A stretch of 64,000 bases of DNA from Uranotaenia lowii. Lineage: Eukaryota; Arthropoda; Insecta; Diptera; Culicidae. The stretch is from assembly GCF_029784155.1 (NCBI RefSeq), contig NC_073691.1:121311474-121375473 (forward strand). Reading direction: 5' to 3'. The notes beneath the pieces were generated by a model. That model did not search any database. It was given only the letters and a program-made list of their open reading frames with translations, and was not told the DNA's origin. Below are positions 63,834 to 64,000 of the stretch, piece by piece. The translations under genes and the position numbers were made by a program. Positions within the stretch are counted from its first letter, which is position 1. Each line of letters starts with the position of its first letter.

Positions 63834-64000
63834 TGTCCACGTGGACATGGCCCAAACCCCTACCCCCCTCTCCGTGGACAAGCGTGGACATTTCCATACC
63901 CCCCTCCCCCCCTCAAGTTGTCCACGTGGTATGTGAACGGCCCCTTATAACTTATCAAGATATGAGTGCTTCGAGAAGAATTTCTAGTGGATTGTCAACA

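Larger units (their letters stand above)
62376..63944. mobile_element. PIF/Harbinger-type non-autonomous element, TSD TTA, with nested MITEs
   Basis: The ends are GGGGCCGTTCAGATACCACG at the left and GGGGCCGTTCACATACCACG at the right read inward. TTA flanks both sides (62373-62375 and 63945-63947). TCCACGTGGACA palindromes and C-rich runs (CCCCTACCCCCCTCC) recur subterminally at both ends. The interior is AT-rich and carries two smaller elements at 62525-62792 and about 63049-63833. No transposase is seen. The terminal logic is the same as at 13757-14890. Confidence 0.85.

Noticed and set aside
1..64000. tRNA or rRNA genes
   Set aside because: No cloverleaf with A and B boxes or rRNA-like stretch was recognised by eye. 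A tRNAscan/Infernal run would be decisive.

Overview
The window looks like repeat-dense, AT-rich intergenic DNA from an insect nuclear genome, most likely a culicine mosquito. That placement is inferred from the mix of elements: a D,D37D mariner, an ITmD37E-like mariner remnant, many TA- and TWA-flanked MITEs, R1/LOA-type, Jockey-type and RTE-type LINEs, and a BEL/Pao element with an N-terminal PHD finger. No host gene with convincing exon structure is present. Three short GC-richer open frames (about 6.2-6.7 kb, 34.8-35.1 kb and 54.3-54.5 kb, all minus strand) are the only host-like candidates, and all are weak.

Layout. 0-4.7 kb: a decayed, internally deleted Ty3/gypsy element. 7.0-9.4 kb: a 5'-truncated LINE with a nearly intact reverse transcriptase and one frameshift. 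10.6-11.9 kb: a complete but broken D,D37D mariner with terminal inverted repeats (TIRs) and TA target duplication. 13.6-19.8 kb: several scrambled minus-strand R1/LOA-like LINE fragments, one split by a PIF/Harbinger-type MITE (13757-14890). 20.0-22.3 kb: remnants of an uncharacterised C2H2-containing repeat protein. 22.7-29.5 kb: three unrelated tandem arrays (11-bp, 42-bp and 147-bp units). 29.5-36.6 kb: AT-rich DNA with palindromes, a 75-bp direct repeat, and two TA-flanked MITEs.

The centrepiece (36.6-50.8 kb) is a nest of insertions that can be resolved to the base. An old LINE fragment (37215-37500 and 49751-50105) was interrupted by a near full-length Jockey element (37501-49750, 12-bp target duplication, poly-A tail). 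That Jockey was in turn interrupted in ORF1 by a complete BEL/Pao element (37985-45780, 5-bp target duplication). The BEL element has two 630-bp LTRs that differ by one base by eye and an uninterrupted 2192-residue Gag-Pol frame, so it is very young and may still be competent.

50.9-64 kb: a degenerate hAT with perfect 8-bp target duplication and a 144-bp MITE nested in its transposase, an RTE-like LINE remnant, an ITmD37E-like mariner fragment, a 1.2-kb foldback element with roughly 540-bp arms, and a 1.57-kb PIF/Harbinger-type element carrying two nested MITEs. The coding sequences here serve transposition, not the host. The window is best read as a record of successive insertions.
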